A stretch of DNA of 64,000 nucleotides from CAZUMW01 sp964621615 (GTDB taxonomy: Bacteria; Desulfobacterota; WTBG01; CAIYCZ01; CAIRTM01), in assembly GCA_964621615.1 (NCBI GenBank), contig CAZUMW010000001.1, positions 297,353 to 361,352 of the forward strand, given 5' to 3'. The translations under genes were made by a program, and so were the position numbers. The notes beneath the pieces were generated by a model. The model saw only the letters and a program-made list of their open reading frames with translations. It had not been told where the DNA came from and searched no databases. Each line of letters starts with the position of its first letter. Within the stretch, counting starts at the first letter, position 1. Positions 1 to 8,066 of the stretch are shown here, in pieces.

Positions 1-612
1 ATGAAAACAGGCATTGCGGTTCTCGTTTCGGGTTCTGGAACAAATTTGCAGGCAATAATCGACAAGGCTGAACAGGGATATCTTCCGGCGACGGTTGCCT
101 GTGTTATTTCCAATAAAGCCGATGCATACGGTTTGAAGCGGGCTGAAAAACACGGCATACCCGCTTATTTTGTCGACCCGAAGGGAAAATCGCGGCAGGA
201 GCACGAGCAGGAAGTCTGCGCAATTCTCGAGAGACACCGTGTCGAGCTTGTGGTGCTTGCCGGGTACATGCGCCTTGTCAGCCCCTACTTGATTTCCAGG
301 TACAAAAACAGAATAATAAATATTCATCCCGCACTTCTGCCAAGCTTTCCGGGGACAGACGGCTACGGTGATGCGTGGAATTACGGCGTTAAGGTAAGCG
401 GGTGCACGGTGCATTTTGTTGATGAGGGGTGTGACACCGGCCCTGTTATTCTGCAGGGAGTCAATCCCGTTAAGCCGGATGATACGTTCGAGGCTTTTAA
501 AGAGCGCGGCCTTAAGGTTGAGCACGAAGTGCTTCCCGAGGCCATAAAGCTGTACTGTGAAGGACGGCTGCAGCTTGACGGCCGAAAAGTGATTATCAAA
601 AACCGGGCATGA
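1..612 (+). CDS. purN: Phosphoribosylglycinamide formyltransferase PurN
   Basis: Transfers a formyl group from 10-formyl-THF to GAR, step three of purine synthesis, in the cytosol. The 203-residue length is normal for PurN. The N-terminal GSGTNLQ phosphate loop lies at residues 11-17 and the catalytic trio is visible as N107 and H109 (NIHPALLPSFPG) and D145 (DEGCDTGP). The loop after SFPG reads GTDGYGDAW instead of the common GLHAHRQA, a variant I believe occurs in some anaerobes and archaea. The gene starts with the first base of the window, so its ribosome site and upstream partners cannot be seen. queD follows after 9 bases and two later purine enzymes after that, suggesting one transcript. 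Confidence 0.95.
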   Translation: MKTGIAVLVSGSGTNLQAIIDKAEQGYLPATVACVISNKADAYGLKRAEKHGIPAYFVDPKGKSRQEHEQEVCAILERHRVELVVLAGYMRLVSPYLISRYKNRIINIHPALLPSFPGTDGYGDAWNYGVKVSGCTVHFVDEGCDTGPVILQGVNPVKPDDTFEAFKERGLKVEHEVLPEAIKLYCEGRLQLDGRKVIIKNRA

Positions 613-621
613 CAGACGACA

Positions 622-987
622 ATGTACCGCCTTAAAATCAGCGATTATTTTTCATCAGCGCATCAGCTTCGGGGGTATCGGGGAAAGTGCGAGGACCTTC
701 ATGGTCATAACTGGAAAGTGGATGTTGCTGTAGAGGGCCTGCAGCTCGATGAGGTTGGGCTTCTTGTCGACTTCAAGCATCTGAAGGATATGCTTCAATC
801 GGTTCTGGACGAGCTCGACCACACCTTTCTCAATAAACTGGAGCCGTTTCGGGACCAAAACCCCAGCTCCGAGAATGTAGCGCGATACATATTCGGCAAA
901 ATGAGCACGCTGGTCCCCGACGGCATAACGGTGGCATCCGTAACCGTGTGGGAATCGGACAAAGCCTGCGCTGAATACTGTGAATAA
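622..987 (+). CDS. queD: 6-pyruvoyl-tetrahydropterin synthase / 6-carboxytetrahydropterin synthase family protein
   Basis: QueD converts dihydroneopterin triphosphate to 6-carboxytetrahydropterin in queuosine (7-deazapurine) synthesis. At 121 residues the length is typical. The zinc ligands H14 (SSAHQL), H27 and H29 (LHGHNW) and the catalytic Cys C23 just before LHGHN are all present. The downstream ESDKACAEY segment holds the conserved pterin-anchoring Glu. It lies between purN and the IMP cyclohydrolase gene, 9 bases after purN. The family is clear; QueD rather than another T-fold pterin activity is inferred from the Cys-Glu-Asp-Leu-His-Gly-His pattern. Confidence 0.88.
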   Translation: MYRLKISDYFSSAHQLRGYRGKCEDLHGHNWKVDVAVEGLQLDEVGLLVDFKHLKDMLQSVLDELDHTFLNKLEPFRDQNPSSENVARYIFGKMSTLVPDGITVASVTVWESDKACAEYCE

Positions 988-1051
988 TTCGGCAGGCAGA
1001 TATGTTTTTTATATACCACGCACAATGACCAACAAGAGGAGCGAGGCAGCT

Positions 1052-1774
1052 ATGGGACAAGGACTGAACACTATTAAAGCAATGGTTTATCCGGGCCGGG
1101 TGGTCGCGATCGGAAAAAGCCCTGACAATGCCGCGGTTGTTATGTATGCCATAACCGGCAGAAGCCCGTCCAGCCAGGCGCGTATGCTCGAGCTGAACGA
1201 GGCGGAAAAAAAGATCGTGGTAAAGCCCACCGATGAAGAAACCCTCAAAAAGGGAAACCCGGACCTGCTGGTATACCCTGCGGTGCTGTGCGGCGACGGC
1301 ATCGCCGTCAGCAACGGCAAGCAGACCGAAGACATACATAAAGCGCTGCGCAGGGATGCTGATCCGGTTGAGGTGCTGGTATCAAGCCTGAAGGCATGGG
1401 AGTATGAGCCGGATGAGCCTAACTACACGCCGCGCATCAGCGGCTGCGTAACCTCGGGTGCCGCATTAAACGTATTGAAGCGCGCTGAGGACGGATCGGT
1501 TATGCGCAATTTATTTGCCATTCCGATGATTGCGGGAAAGGGCAAGATGATCGCAACCTATACGGGCGTCAATGTGAACCCCCTTCCCTCGTTCAGCGGG
1601 GAGCCCCAGGATATAGACATGTCATGGAACAGCGCCGCTGAGGCCGTCGAGGCCCTGTACGATGCGCTCGGCCCGGAGCCCGGGGCGGATGACTTCAGGG
1701 TGGCGGCCGCAGCTGTTTACGTTTACGCCGGCGGCAGGATTTCGATGCAGGTGAAAAACAGGCACAGCCTGTAA
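1052..1774 (+). CDS. IMP cyclohydrolase, stand-alone (PurO-like)
   Basis: Likely closes FAICAR to IMP, the last step of purine synthesis. The 240-residue protein resembles the PurO-type IMP cyclohydrolase family rather than the N-terminal domain of bacterial PurH: it opens with a YPGRVVAIGKSP strand and contains AVVMYAITGRSPSSQAR. I chose the ATG at 1052 because GAGGAGCGAGG precedes it; a longer reading from 980 has no good ribosome site. The next gene encodes the matching AICAR transformylase without a cyclohydrolase domain, so the two functions normally fused in PurH are split here. Family assignment is from motif memory; no alignment was run. Confidence 0.8.
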   Translation: MGQGLNTIKAMVYPGRVVAIGKSPDNAAVVMYAITGRSPSSQARMLELNEAEKKIVVKPTDEETLKKGNPDLLVYPAVLCGDGIAVSNGKQTEDIHKALRRDADPVEVLVSSLKAWEYEPDEPNYTPRISGCVTSGAALNVLKRAEDGSVMRNLFAIPMIAGKGKMIATYTGVNVNPLPSFSGEPQDIDMSWNSAAEAVEALYDALGPEPGADDFRVAAAAVYVYAGGRISMQVKNRHSL

Positions 1775-1861
1775 TCTGTGCCAGCCCGCCTGCACTTTTA
1801 AAGCCTCGGCCTGTGTGCCGGACTGTACGAAAGACAAAACCTACATGGAGGTGTAGTGACT

Positions 1862-3016
1862 ATGGCAACAGATGTTTCCTCATTTAAAAATGTGTATAAA
1901 ACAGCGATCGAGAGCAGCTTCCCTGAAGAAGCAACCCTTATGCTCGGCGATCAGAAGATAGCCCTCAAGGCAATCCCGACGCAGCTTCGCTACGGCACAA
2001 ACCCGCATCAGCCCTTTGCTGCATACGCTCCTGCCGGGGGGGCTCCGCTGTCGATGGGCAACCTCGAGATGCTCAAAGGCGGCAAGGCGGGGCTTTCCCT
2101 GACGAACTTGCAGGACATGAGCCAGGCGCTGAATATTTTGAAGTTTTTTGACAGGCCGTCATGCGCGGTTATGAAGCACGTAAACCCCTGCGGGTTCAAG
2201 GTGCAGACCGAGGAGGAGCCCCTTGAGCAGATTTACCGGATTGCGCGCGATTGTGATGCGCGCAGCGCATTCGGCGGTGTTGTCGGGTTCAATGTAACCG
2301 TAGACGCACCAACGGCGGAAGCCATTATGGAAACGTTCATCGAGGCCGTGATCGCGCCCGATTTCGATGAGCAGGCCCTTGAAATACTCAGGCGCAACGA
2401 GGGAACAAAAAAGCGAAACAACGCTATTCGGCTGGCCAGGGTTTCAAACATGGACAGGATTCCCAAATATGTCGGCGACGATGTGGCGGGAAACTATAAT
2501 GTCAGGAACCTGGTTGATGGAACCATTACCTTTGAGGTTCCGTATCTGACCAGGATAAAATCAGCTGCTGATTTTATAGTCGACCCCATGATCCCCAACA
2601 GCGATCCTGAAAAAAACGGCGGCAGGGATTTCGTTGTAGGCCGCGAGCCGACCGCCACAGAGCTTGATGATTGCCTGACGGCATGGTACGTGAACATTAA
2701 TGTCCGTTCAAACGGTATTGTGTTTGTGAAAAACGGCGCCGCGATAGCCGTGGGCACCGGCGAGCAGGAGCGTATAGGTGCTGTTGAGCAGGCAATCGAT
2801 AAAGCCCTCAAAAAGGGCCATACGCTTGAGGGATCCGTTATGTCATCAGATGCTTTTTTCCCGCAGCGGGACAGCATCGACACGGTTGCGCAGCAGGGTG
2901 TAACTGCGGTGGTGTGGCCGGCAGGCTCGCTCAACGATGCGGCGGTGATTCAGGCTGCAGCCGAGCACAACCTTGCCCTGATGGCTACGCTGGAGCGCTG
3001 TTTCCTGCATATTTGA
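1862..3016 (+). CDS. AICAR formyltransferase, stand-alone PurH C-terminal domain
   Basis: Formylates AICAR to FAICAR with 10-formyl-THF. The sequence matches the AICAR transformylase half of PurH: RYGTNPHQ near residue 44, the catalytic Lys-His and NPCG in MKHVNPCG around residues 104-111, and the AFGGVVGFN segment. At 384 residues it lacks the MGS-like cyclohydrolase domain, which fits the separate IMP cyclohydrolase gene 87 bases upstream. The start at 1862 follows a GGAGGTG site with 8-base spacing; a GTG six bases earlier is possible. A strong terminator 79 bases downstream closes the purine unit. Confidence 0.9.
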   Translation: MATDVSSFKNVYKTAIESSFPEEATLMLGDQKIALKAIPTQLRYGTNPHQPFAAYAPAGGAPLSMGNLEMLKGGKAGLSLTNLQDMSQALNILKFFDRPSCAVMKHVNPCGFKVQTEEEPLEQIYRIARDCDARSAFGGVVGFNVTVDAPTAEAIMETFIEAVIAPDFDEQALEILRRNEGTKKRNNAIRLARVSNMDRIPKYVGDDVAGNYNVRNLVDGTITFEVPYLTRIKSAADFIVDPMIPNSDPEKNGGRDFVVGREPTATELDDCLTAWYVNINVRSNGIVFVKNGAAIAVGTGEQERIGAVEQAIDKALKKGHTLEGSVMSSDAFFPQRDSIDTVAQQGVTAVVWPAGSLNDAAVIQAAAEHNLALMATLERCFLHI

Positions 3017-3094
3017 ACCCCCTCAGCGCCATGATTGTGCCTGTGCTGTGAAAAGTCACTGCACAGAATTCGATCACGGGCAGACCCGAACAGC

Positions 3095-3132
3095 AAAAAG
3101 CCCCTGCTCTGCTGATAGAGCAGGGGCTTTTT
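3095..3132 (+). terminator. Rho-independent terminator after the purine operon
   Basis: An AAAAAGCCCCTGCTCT arm pairs with AGAGCAGGGGCTTTTT across a 6-base loop, a perfect 16-bp stem with T-rich 3' end (and A-rich 5' end, so it could act in both directions). It lies between the AICAR transformylase and rnfG. Confidence 0.93.
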
Positions 3133-3149
3133 ATAAGACAAAATTAGAC

Positions 3150-3177
3150 TTGACATTTCACTTCAAGGTATTATTCT
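3150..3177 (+). promoter_or_regulatory. Probable sigma-70 promoter for the rnf operon
   Basis: A perfect TTGACA (3150-3155) is followed after 16 bases by TATTCT (4/6 match to TATAAT). It lies just after the terminator and about 170 bases before rnfG, the only plausible place for the rnf operon promoter. The 329-base gap 3017-3345 otherwise contains no gene I can support. Confidence 0.55.
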
Positions 3178-3345
3178 CGCAGTAGAGATCTCACCCCGCC
3201 GCAAAAAAAGGGTTTGCACGTATCATAACAGATGTAGTCCCGGTATCAGACCGGGTCATGAAGAAGGAAAAACAGCACTGCTTTCGCAATGCCGGGGGAA
3301 GCGTTTGCTGGCCATATTTTTTTTGCTTCATGAAATGGCTTTCGT

Positions 3346-4002
3346 ATGCGCGAGCTGTTCAAATTATGTATAGTGCTTACTGTCATTTGCTGCTGTGCGG
3401 CTCTTTCTCTTGCCTATGTCTATCAGCTGACCAAAGACCCCATCGCCTATCAGAAGCGCCAGAAAAAAATACGCGCGATCAATGCCGTTTTTCCACGGTA
3501 CGAGGACGCTGCCGGGCTCGATATCGTTCGCGTTCCCGTCTGCGATGAGAAGCTGCAGACGGACGGGGCCTGCAAAACGTTTTACCACATAAAAAACAAC
3601 CGGGCCGTGCTTGGCATTGCGTTTGAAGTGTCGCGCGTTTCGGGCTACGGCGGCGATATCAACCTGATGCTCGGCGTGCTTCCCGGCGGGGAAATTAGCG
3701 GAATCAAAATTATCGAGCACCACGAAACCCCCGGGCTTGGCGCCAAAATAACCAACGAGAAATTTTATCAGCAGTTCAGCGGAAAAACGCTTGAGGGAAC
3801 AGCCTGGAAGCTCTCGAAGAACGGCGGCGACATAGACCAGGTTTCAGGTGCAACGATATCCTCAACAGCGGTTTTAACAGCGGTGCGCGAGGGGCTGAAA
3901 ATGTACAGCGAGCACAAGGAAGCCATTATGAAAGGGGATAATGCAACCGCCGGCGGCAGCAGGGAAAAAGCTGGCGGTTTTACCCGGGCCGGCATTATAT
4001 AA
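3346..4002 (+). CDS. rnfG: Rnf complex subunit RnfG (covalent FMN)
   Basis: RnfG is a periplasm-facing flavoprotein of the Rnf ferredoxin-linked ion pump. The 218-residue protein has one N-terminal membrane helix (about residues 6-26) and the covalent-FMN motif SGATISST at 167-174, with T170 the expected flavin-bearing Thr. The HHETPGLGAKI segment is also typical. It is the first gene of an operon in the order G-E-A-B-flavodoxin-C-D; the usual clostridial order is C-D-G-E-A-B, so the same blocks are rotated. The C-terminal tail (KGDNATAGG...) is polar and probably disordered. Confidence 0.92.
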   Translation: MRELFKLCIVLTVICCCAALSLAYVYQLTKDPIAYQKRQKKIRAINAVFPRYEDAAGLDIVRVPVCDEKLQTDGACKTFYHIKNNRAVLGIAFEVSRVSGYGGDINLMLGVLPGGEISGIKIIEHHETPGLGAKITNEKFYQQFSGKTLEGTAWKLSKNGGDIDQVSGATISSTAVLTAVREGLKMYSEHKEAIMKGDNATAGGSREKAGGFTRAGII

Positions 4003-4018
4003 AAGAAGCGGAGAGGGC

Positions 4019-4612
4019 GTGACTTTTTTTTCAGAATATACAAAAGGCATTATCAGGGACAACCCTATTTTCAGGCTGGTTCTCGGGCTGTGTCCCACTC
4101 TTGCGGTAACAACCACGGTTAAAAACGGAATAGGCATGGGCGTTGCTGCAACATTTGTCCTGCTGGGGTCAAATGTGTTTATTTCGCTTTTGCGAAAATT
4201 TATTCCCCCGCAAGTGCGGATTCCCTCATACATAGTTATTATTTCAACATTTGTGACCATAGTGGATCTGGTCATGGCCGCATATGCGCCGGAGCTGCAC
4301 AGCGCGCTGGGAATTTTTATTCCGCTGATTGTGGTTAACTGTATTATTCTCGGGCGCGCCGAGGCCTTTGCCTCTAAAAATCCGGTGCGGCTCGCCGTTG
4401 CCGATGCCCTCGGGATGGGCACCGGCTTTACGCTGTCATTAATACTCATATCAAGCGTTCGTGAGCTTTTCGGCAGCGGTACGCTGCTCGGATACCCTGT
4501 TTTCGGCGCGGCATATAACCCTGCCGTTGTTATGATACTGCCGCCGGGTGCATTTTTAACCATGGGGGCGCTGATGGGCCTGTTCCAGTACCTTTCGCAC
4601 AGGAGGTCATGA
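4019..4612 (+). CDS. rnfE: Rnf complex membrane subunit RnfE
   Basis: RnfE is an integral membrane subunit related to NqrD. The protein is almost all hydrophobic, with about six membrane helices, and carries the family segments NPIFRLVLGLCPTLAV and NCIILGRAEAFA. I chose the GTG at 4019 after GGAGAGG, which gives the usual ~197 residues; the reading could extend back into rnfG to 3941, but that stretch does not look like RnfE. Its stop overlaps the start of rnfA (ATGA). Confidence 0.92.
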   Translation: MTFFSEYTKGIIRDNPIFRLVLGLCPTLAVTTTVKNGIGMGVAATFVLLGSNVFISLLRKFIPPQVRIPSYIVIISTFVTIVDLVMAAYAPELHSALGIFIPLIVVNCIILGRAEAFASKNPVRLAVADALGMGTGFTLSLILISSVRELFGSGTLLGYPVFGAAYNPAVVMILPPGAFLTMGALMGLFQYLSHRRS

Positions 4613-5196
4613 CAGTGGAGCAGCTGCTGGTTTTGTTTTTCAGCATCGTGGTCATAAATAATTTTATTCTTTCCAAATTTCTCGGCCTGTGCCCGTTTTT
4701 CGGCGTGTCGCGTGAGCTCAAATCCGCTGCCAGCATGGGCGCTGCCGTTATATTCGTTATGACCATGGCATCGATGGTTACCTGGCTTATTAATAACTAC
4801 GTGCTTGTTCCGCTGTCGGTACGGTTTCTGAGCACAGTGGTTTTTATCCTTGTTATTGCTACCCTGGTGCAGTTTGTTGAGCTTGTTATTGCACGGGTCA
4901 GCCCGGTGCTGCAGCGCGTGCTCGGCATATATCTGCCCCTGATTACCACAAACTGTGCAGTGCTGGGTGTCTGCATCCTGAATATTAAAGAAAAATACAG
5001 CTTTGTCGAAACGCTTGTGCACGGGTTCGGCGCCGGCGTCGGCTTTACGCTTGCCATCTGTATTATGGCAGGGATAAGAGAGCGCCTGAGCGTTACCCGT
5101 GTGCCCCCTGCCATGCAGGGGATGCCGATAAGCTTTATTGTGGGCTGCTTGATGGCGCTGTCATTTTTCGGGTTTCAGGGGTTTTTTGCGCATTGA
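4609..5196 (+). CDS. rnfA: Rnf complex membrane subunit RnfA
   Basis: RnfA is the NqrE-like membrane subunit that pairs with RnfE, its inverted homologue, around the intramembrane 2Fe-2S site. At 195 residues it is full length, with six predicted helices. The family motifs NNFILSKFLGLCPFFGVS (one of the conserved Cys) and TTNCAVLGVCILN (another Cys) are clear. It overlaps rnfE by four bases, indicating coupled translation, and is followed by about 190 bases before rnfB. Confidence 0.94.
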   Translation: MTVEQLLVLFFSIVVINNFILSKFLGLCPFFGVSRELKSAASMGAAVIFVMTMASMVTWLINNYVLVPLSVRFLSTVVFILVIATLVQFVELVIARVSPVLQRVLGIYLPLITTNCAVLGVCILNIKEKYSFVETLVHGFGAGVGFTLAICIMAGIRERLSVTRVPPAMQGMPISFIVGCLMALSFFGFQGFFAH

Positions 5197-5390
5197 CCGG
5201 AATACAGATTGCAGCGGAAGGATTCCCGGCTTGTCAGGTGTAATGGCGGATTAGCGCCGTAAGCCGCTTTCTTTTGCACCTGAAGCTGCTCCTGCGCACG
5301 CCGGTGCTTCATGAAATAATTAAGGCAACAGCCGGTATTACATTACTCGGTGACCGGGTACTTTTAAGAGCCCGGATGGAGCGTATCTGC

Positions 5391-6212
5391 ATGAACATTA
5401 TTGCTGTTTCAGTCATTATACTGTGTGTCTGCGGGCTTTTCGCGGGAGCGGTTCTTGCTGTTGCCTCCCGCCTGCTTGCTGTTAAAACCGACCCGCGCGC
5501 AGAGAAAATCGAGCAGGTCCTGCCGGGGGCAAACTGCAGCGGGTGCGGGTACCCGTCCTGCTTTGCCTATGCCAAGGCAATGGTTGATAGTGATGCGGCG
5601 CCGGACCGCTGCGTGTTTGCCGGTGACAAGGCACAGGAAATCTGCAGAATTCTCGGAAAATCGGTCACCGCCCGCGCACCGGTGATTGCCGCGATCCGCT
5701 GTTACGGGGGGCATCAGACAGAGCGGCGCTTTATTTATACCGGTGTTGCTTCCTGCCGTGCGGCATCCCGGTTCGACGGCGGAGACAGCGTGTGCGAGTA
5801 CAGCTGTCTCGGCTTTGGAGACTGTGTGCGGGCGTGCCCTGTGGGGGCCCTGTCGCAAAGGCAGGGTAGAGAGCCCCCTGCTGTGGATACGAATAAATGC
5901 GGGGGGTGCGGCAAATGTGTCAATGCATGCCCGAAAGAGCTGATTGTGCTTATTCCGCAACGAGCCCGGCCGCATGTAGCGTGTAATTCAAAAGATAAGG
6001 GCAAGGTCGTGCGCGAGAAATGCCCTGTGGGCTGTATCAGCTGCATGAAGTGTGTTAAGGTATGCCCGGCTGATGCGGTTGCCATGGAGGATAATGTGAT
6101 AAAGATCGACTATGAGAAGTGCACCGCCTGCGGGGACTGCATTGAAGCCTGTCCCAGAAATATTATTGCGGATTTGATTCCCGATCGCGCTAAAGGAGCC
6201 GCTCAGGGGTGA
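5391..6212 (+). CDS. rnfB: Rnf complex Fe-S subunit RnfB
   Basis: RnfB takes electrons from ferredoxin. After an N-terminal helix (about residues 3-25) comes the 4Fe-4S fold with ANCSGCGYPSC, then four ferredoxin-like cluster motifs: CEYSCLGFGDCVRACP, CGGCGKCVNACP, CPVGCISCMKCVKVCP and CTACGDCIEACP. I chose ATG 5391 with GGAG ten bases upstream; the frame is open back to 5274, but the extra N-terminus is unlike RnfB. The stop overlaps the GTG of the flavodoxin gene, so the two are tightly coupled. Confidence 0.92.
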   Translation: MNIIAVSVIILCVCGLFAGAVLAVASRLLAVKTDPRAEKIEQVLPGANCSGCGYPSCFAYAKAMVDSDAAPDRCVFAGDKAQEICRILGKSVTARAPVIAAIRCYGGHQTERRFIYTGVASCRAASRFDGGDSVCEYSCLGFGDCVRACPVGALSQRQGREPPAVDTNKCGGCGKCVNACPKELIVLIPQRARPHVACNSKDKGKVVREKCPVGCISCMKCVKVCPADAVAMEDNVIKIDYEKCTACGDCIEACPRNIIADLIPDRAKGAAQG

Positions 6213-6673
6213 ATGCCATAATAGTGTACTGCTCGAAAACCGGCAACACTGAGAAGGTAGCCCGCGCTGTGCTGCGCGGGCTGGACGGGGCGGCGGATAT
6301 TGTTAAGCTCGATCTGACCCCGCACGGGATTTTGAAAAAGCACCCGCCGGTGTTTACGTTTGACATGGCGCCGTACGATTTGATTTTTTTCGGGGGCTGG
6401 ACAATGGTCATGCGGGTGCACCCGCATCTTGCCGCCTATATTCAGGCGTGCCGGAACCTTGAGGGCAAAATGGTCGCCGGCTTTATTACCGGCGGCGCTA
6501 TCTTTTCGCGGGAGCATGTTCGCAGCGATTTTGAAAAGCTTATTGGCGAGCAGAATGCGCGCCTTGCCGGCTTTACCTATTTCAGCACGCTTCTGGGGCC
6601 GCTGCTTACCCGGAAAAAGCTCAGGGCGGCACAGGAGTTCGCAGCCCGAACCGCCCGGCAGCAAAGCGCATAA
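6209..6673 (+). CDS. Flavodoxin-like protein inside the rnf operon
   Basis: A 154-residue single-domain flavodoxin-like protein. The N-terminal YCSKTGNTEKVA (about residues 6-17) is the FMN-phosphate loop, and DLIFFGGWTMVMRVHP and GFITGGAIF fit the flavin-ring loops. It begins at a GTG that overlaps the rnfB stop by four bases and lies just before rnfC, so it is made with the complex. Rnf operons do not normally encode a flavodoxin between B and C. It could be an alternative electron carrier for the complex, which is of interest because the adjacent RnfC lacks its usual NADH motif. The electron-partner role is inference. Confidence 0.85.
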   Translation: MNAIIVYCSKTGNTEKVARAVLRGLDGAADIVKLDLTPHGILKKHPPVFTFDMAPYDLIFFGGWTMVMRVHPHLAAYIQACRNLEGKMVAGFITGGAIFSREHVRSDFEKLIGEQNARLAGFTYFSTLLGPLLTRKKLRAAQEFAARTARQQSA

Positions 6674-6743
6674 TCAGAAAAAGGCAGCCTTTTTCGAAAG
6701 GCTGCGTGAGGCTGGCGGGCTAACATGTAATACGGAGTGAGAT

Positions 6744-8066
6744 GTGGACGGATTCTGGCCAACCTTTCAGCGACGCTCACACAGGCCGCCTGTGTGGCAC
6801 GATCCCCCTGCCGCGCCTGCGGCCCGGCGGCTTGATCCGCCCCGGGAGGTTGTTGTGCCGCTTCAGGATGCGCCGGACGATGCGTTTTCAATAGCGGTAA
6901 GCCAAGGGGACAGCGTTGTTCAGGGACAGGCCATCGGGTTTACCGGTACGCCGTCGTCGCACATCGGAATTCATGCCCCCATAGCGGGAACTGTCACCGC
7001 TGTTGGAGTCATGGCTCATCCCCTTCTGCAGGATGTTCAGTCGGTGGAGATAAGCGGGGACGGTTCCGGAAACACCGCTGAACAGCAGCCCTGCGCTGCC
7101 GGAAGCGAAGATGATGTGGCCGCTTTTTTAGCGGAAAAAGGAGTTCCGCTTGACTTCAGGGCCCTTGCAGATGCGCGCGTTATCTTTATTAACGCAACCG
7201 ACTTTGAGCCGTCTATCACCTCTCAGTCGTGCTTGGTTCAGCAGGAGCAGCACAAAATCGCCGAAGGCATAGCGGCGCTGCTTCACATCGCTTCGGACGT
7301 ACAGCAGATCCGTTTTATAACTACCGGGGACTCTCCAACAGAAGCCGCTCTGAGAGAAATAAGCAAAGAGATCAGGCAGTCTTCTGTTGTGCGCGTTCGC
7401 AGGCCGTATCCGGAAACGCTCGGAGCGCTGCTCAGCATGGAGGCCCGGTCGGGCTCAGGCGGTTCCGCAGCTCATAAATGCGTGCTGCTTGAGCCCGCGG
7501 AGCTTGTTGCGGCGGCGGATGCGTTTTACCGGGGGGCGCCCCTTACCGAGCAGCTGGTCACGGTTGCCGGATCGGCGGTTGCGCAGCCGGCTAATGTATG
7601 GCTCCGTATTGGAACGACCCTGCAGGCGGTCCTTGAGCATACCGGTGCAAACCTTCAGGCGCTCGGTCGCCTGGCCCTGGGCGGTCCGCTGACGGGAAGC
7701 TCACAGCACAGGCTCGATGTTCCGGTTATTAAAAAAAGCCGCGGAATTTTTGCGGCAATTGCGCTTCACTTCGAGCAGGAGCGCCAGTCAAAATTTTATA
7801 AGCGATGCCCGTGCGTGCGATGCGGAAAATGTGTTGATGTGTGCCCGGCGCAGATTCCGCCCGTTATCATATCAGAGCTGATCGAGCATGAGCGCTATGA
7901 GGAGGCCGGGCAGCGGGGCCTTTTTTCATGCCTTGAGTGCGGCCTGTGTTCATATGTATGCCCGTCCATGATTCCGCTTACCCAGATTCTGCTGTTCGGC
8001 AAGCAAATCAGCTCCGGCAGCCGGCAGCAGCTCGGGCTGCTGAAATACAAAACCCTGTATGCATGA
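6744..8066 (+). CDS. rnfC: RnfC-like Fe-S subunit, divergent
   Basis: RnfC normally carries FMN and the NADH site of the Rnf complex. This 440-residue protein keeps the N-terminal barrel-sandwich segment (HAPIAGTVTAVG), a recognisable SLBB-type region (WLRIGTTLQAVLEH) and two C-terminal 4Fe-4S motifs, CVRCGKCVDVCP and CLECGLCSYVCP. What is missing is striking: the glycine-rich GxGGAxFPTHVK motif expected before the FINATDFEPSIT segment is absent, ECEP is replaced by DFEP, and the YPQGxE motif is degenerate. Start is GTG 6744 after CGGAG. Its stop overlaps rnfD (ATGA). It may use an acceptor other than NAD. Confidence 0.85.
   Translation: MDGFWPTFQRRSHRPPVWHDPPAAPAARRLDPPREVVVPLQDAPDDAFSIAVSQGDSVVQGQAIGFTGTPSSHIGIHAPIAGTVTAVGVMAHPLLQDVQSVEISGDGSGNTAEQQPCAAGSEDDVAAFLAEKGVPLDFRALADARVIFINATDFEPSITSQSCLVQQEQHKIAEGIAALLHIASDVQQIRFITTGDSPTEAALREISKEIRQSSVVRVRRPYPETLGALLSMEARSGSGGSAAHKCVLLEPAELVAAADAFYRGAPLTEQLVTVAGSAVAQPANVWLRIGTTLQAVLEHTGANLQALGRLALGGPLTGSSQHRLDVPVIKKSRGIFAAIALHFEQERQSKFYKRCPCVRCGKCVDVCPAQIPPVIISELIEHERYEEAGQRGLFSCLECGLCSYVCPSMIPLTQILLFGKQISSGSRQQLGLLKYKTLYA

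Noticed and set aside
3874..5022. 382-codon open frame on the minus strand
   Set aside because: It is antisense to rnfG, rnfE and rnfA, which have strong family motifs; the translation shows no recognisable protein.
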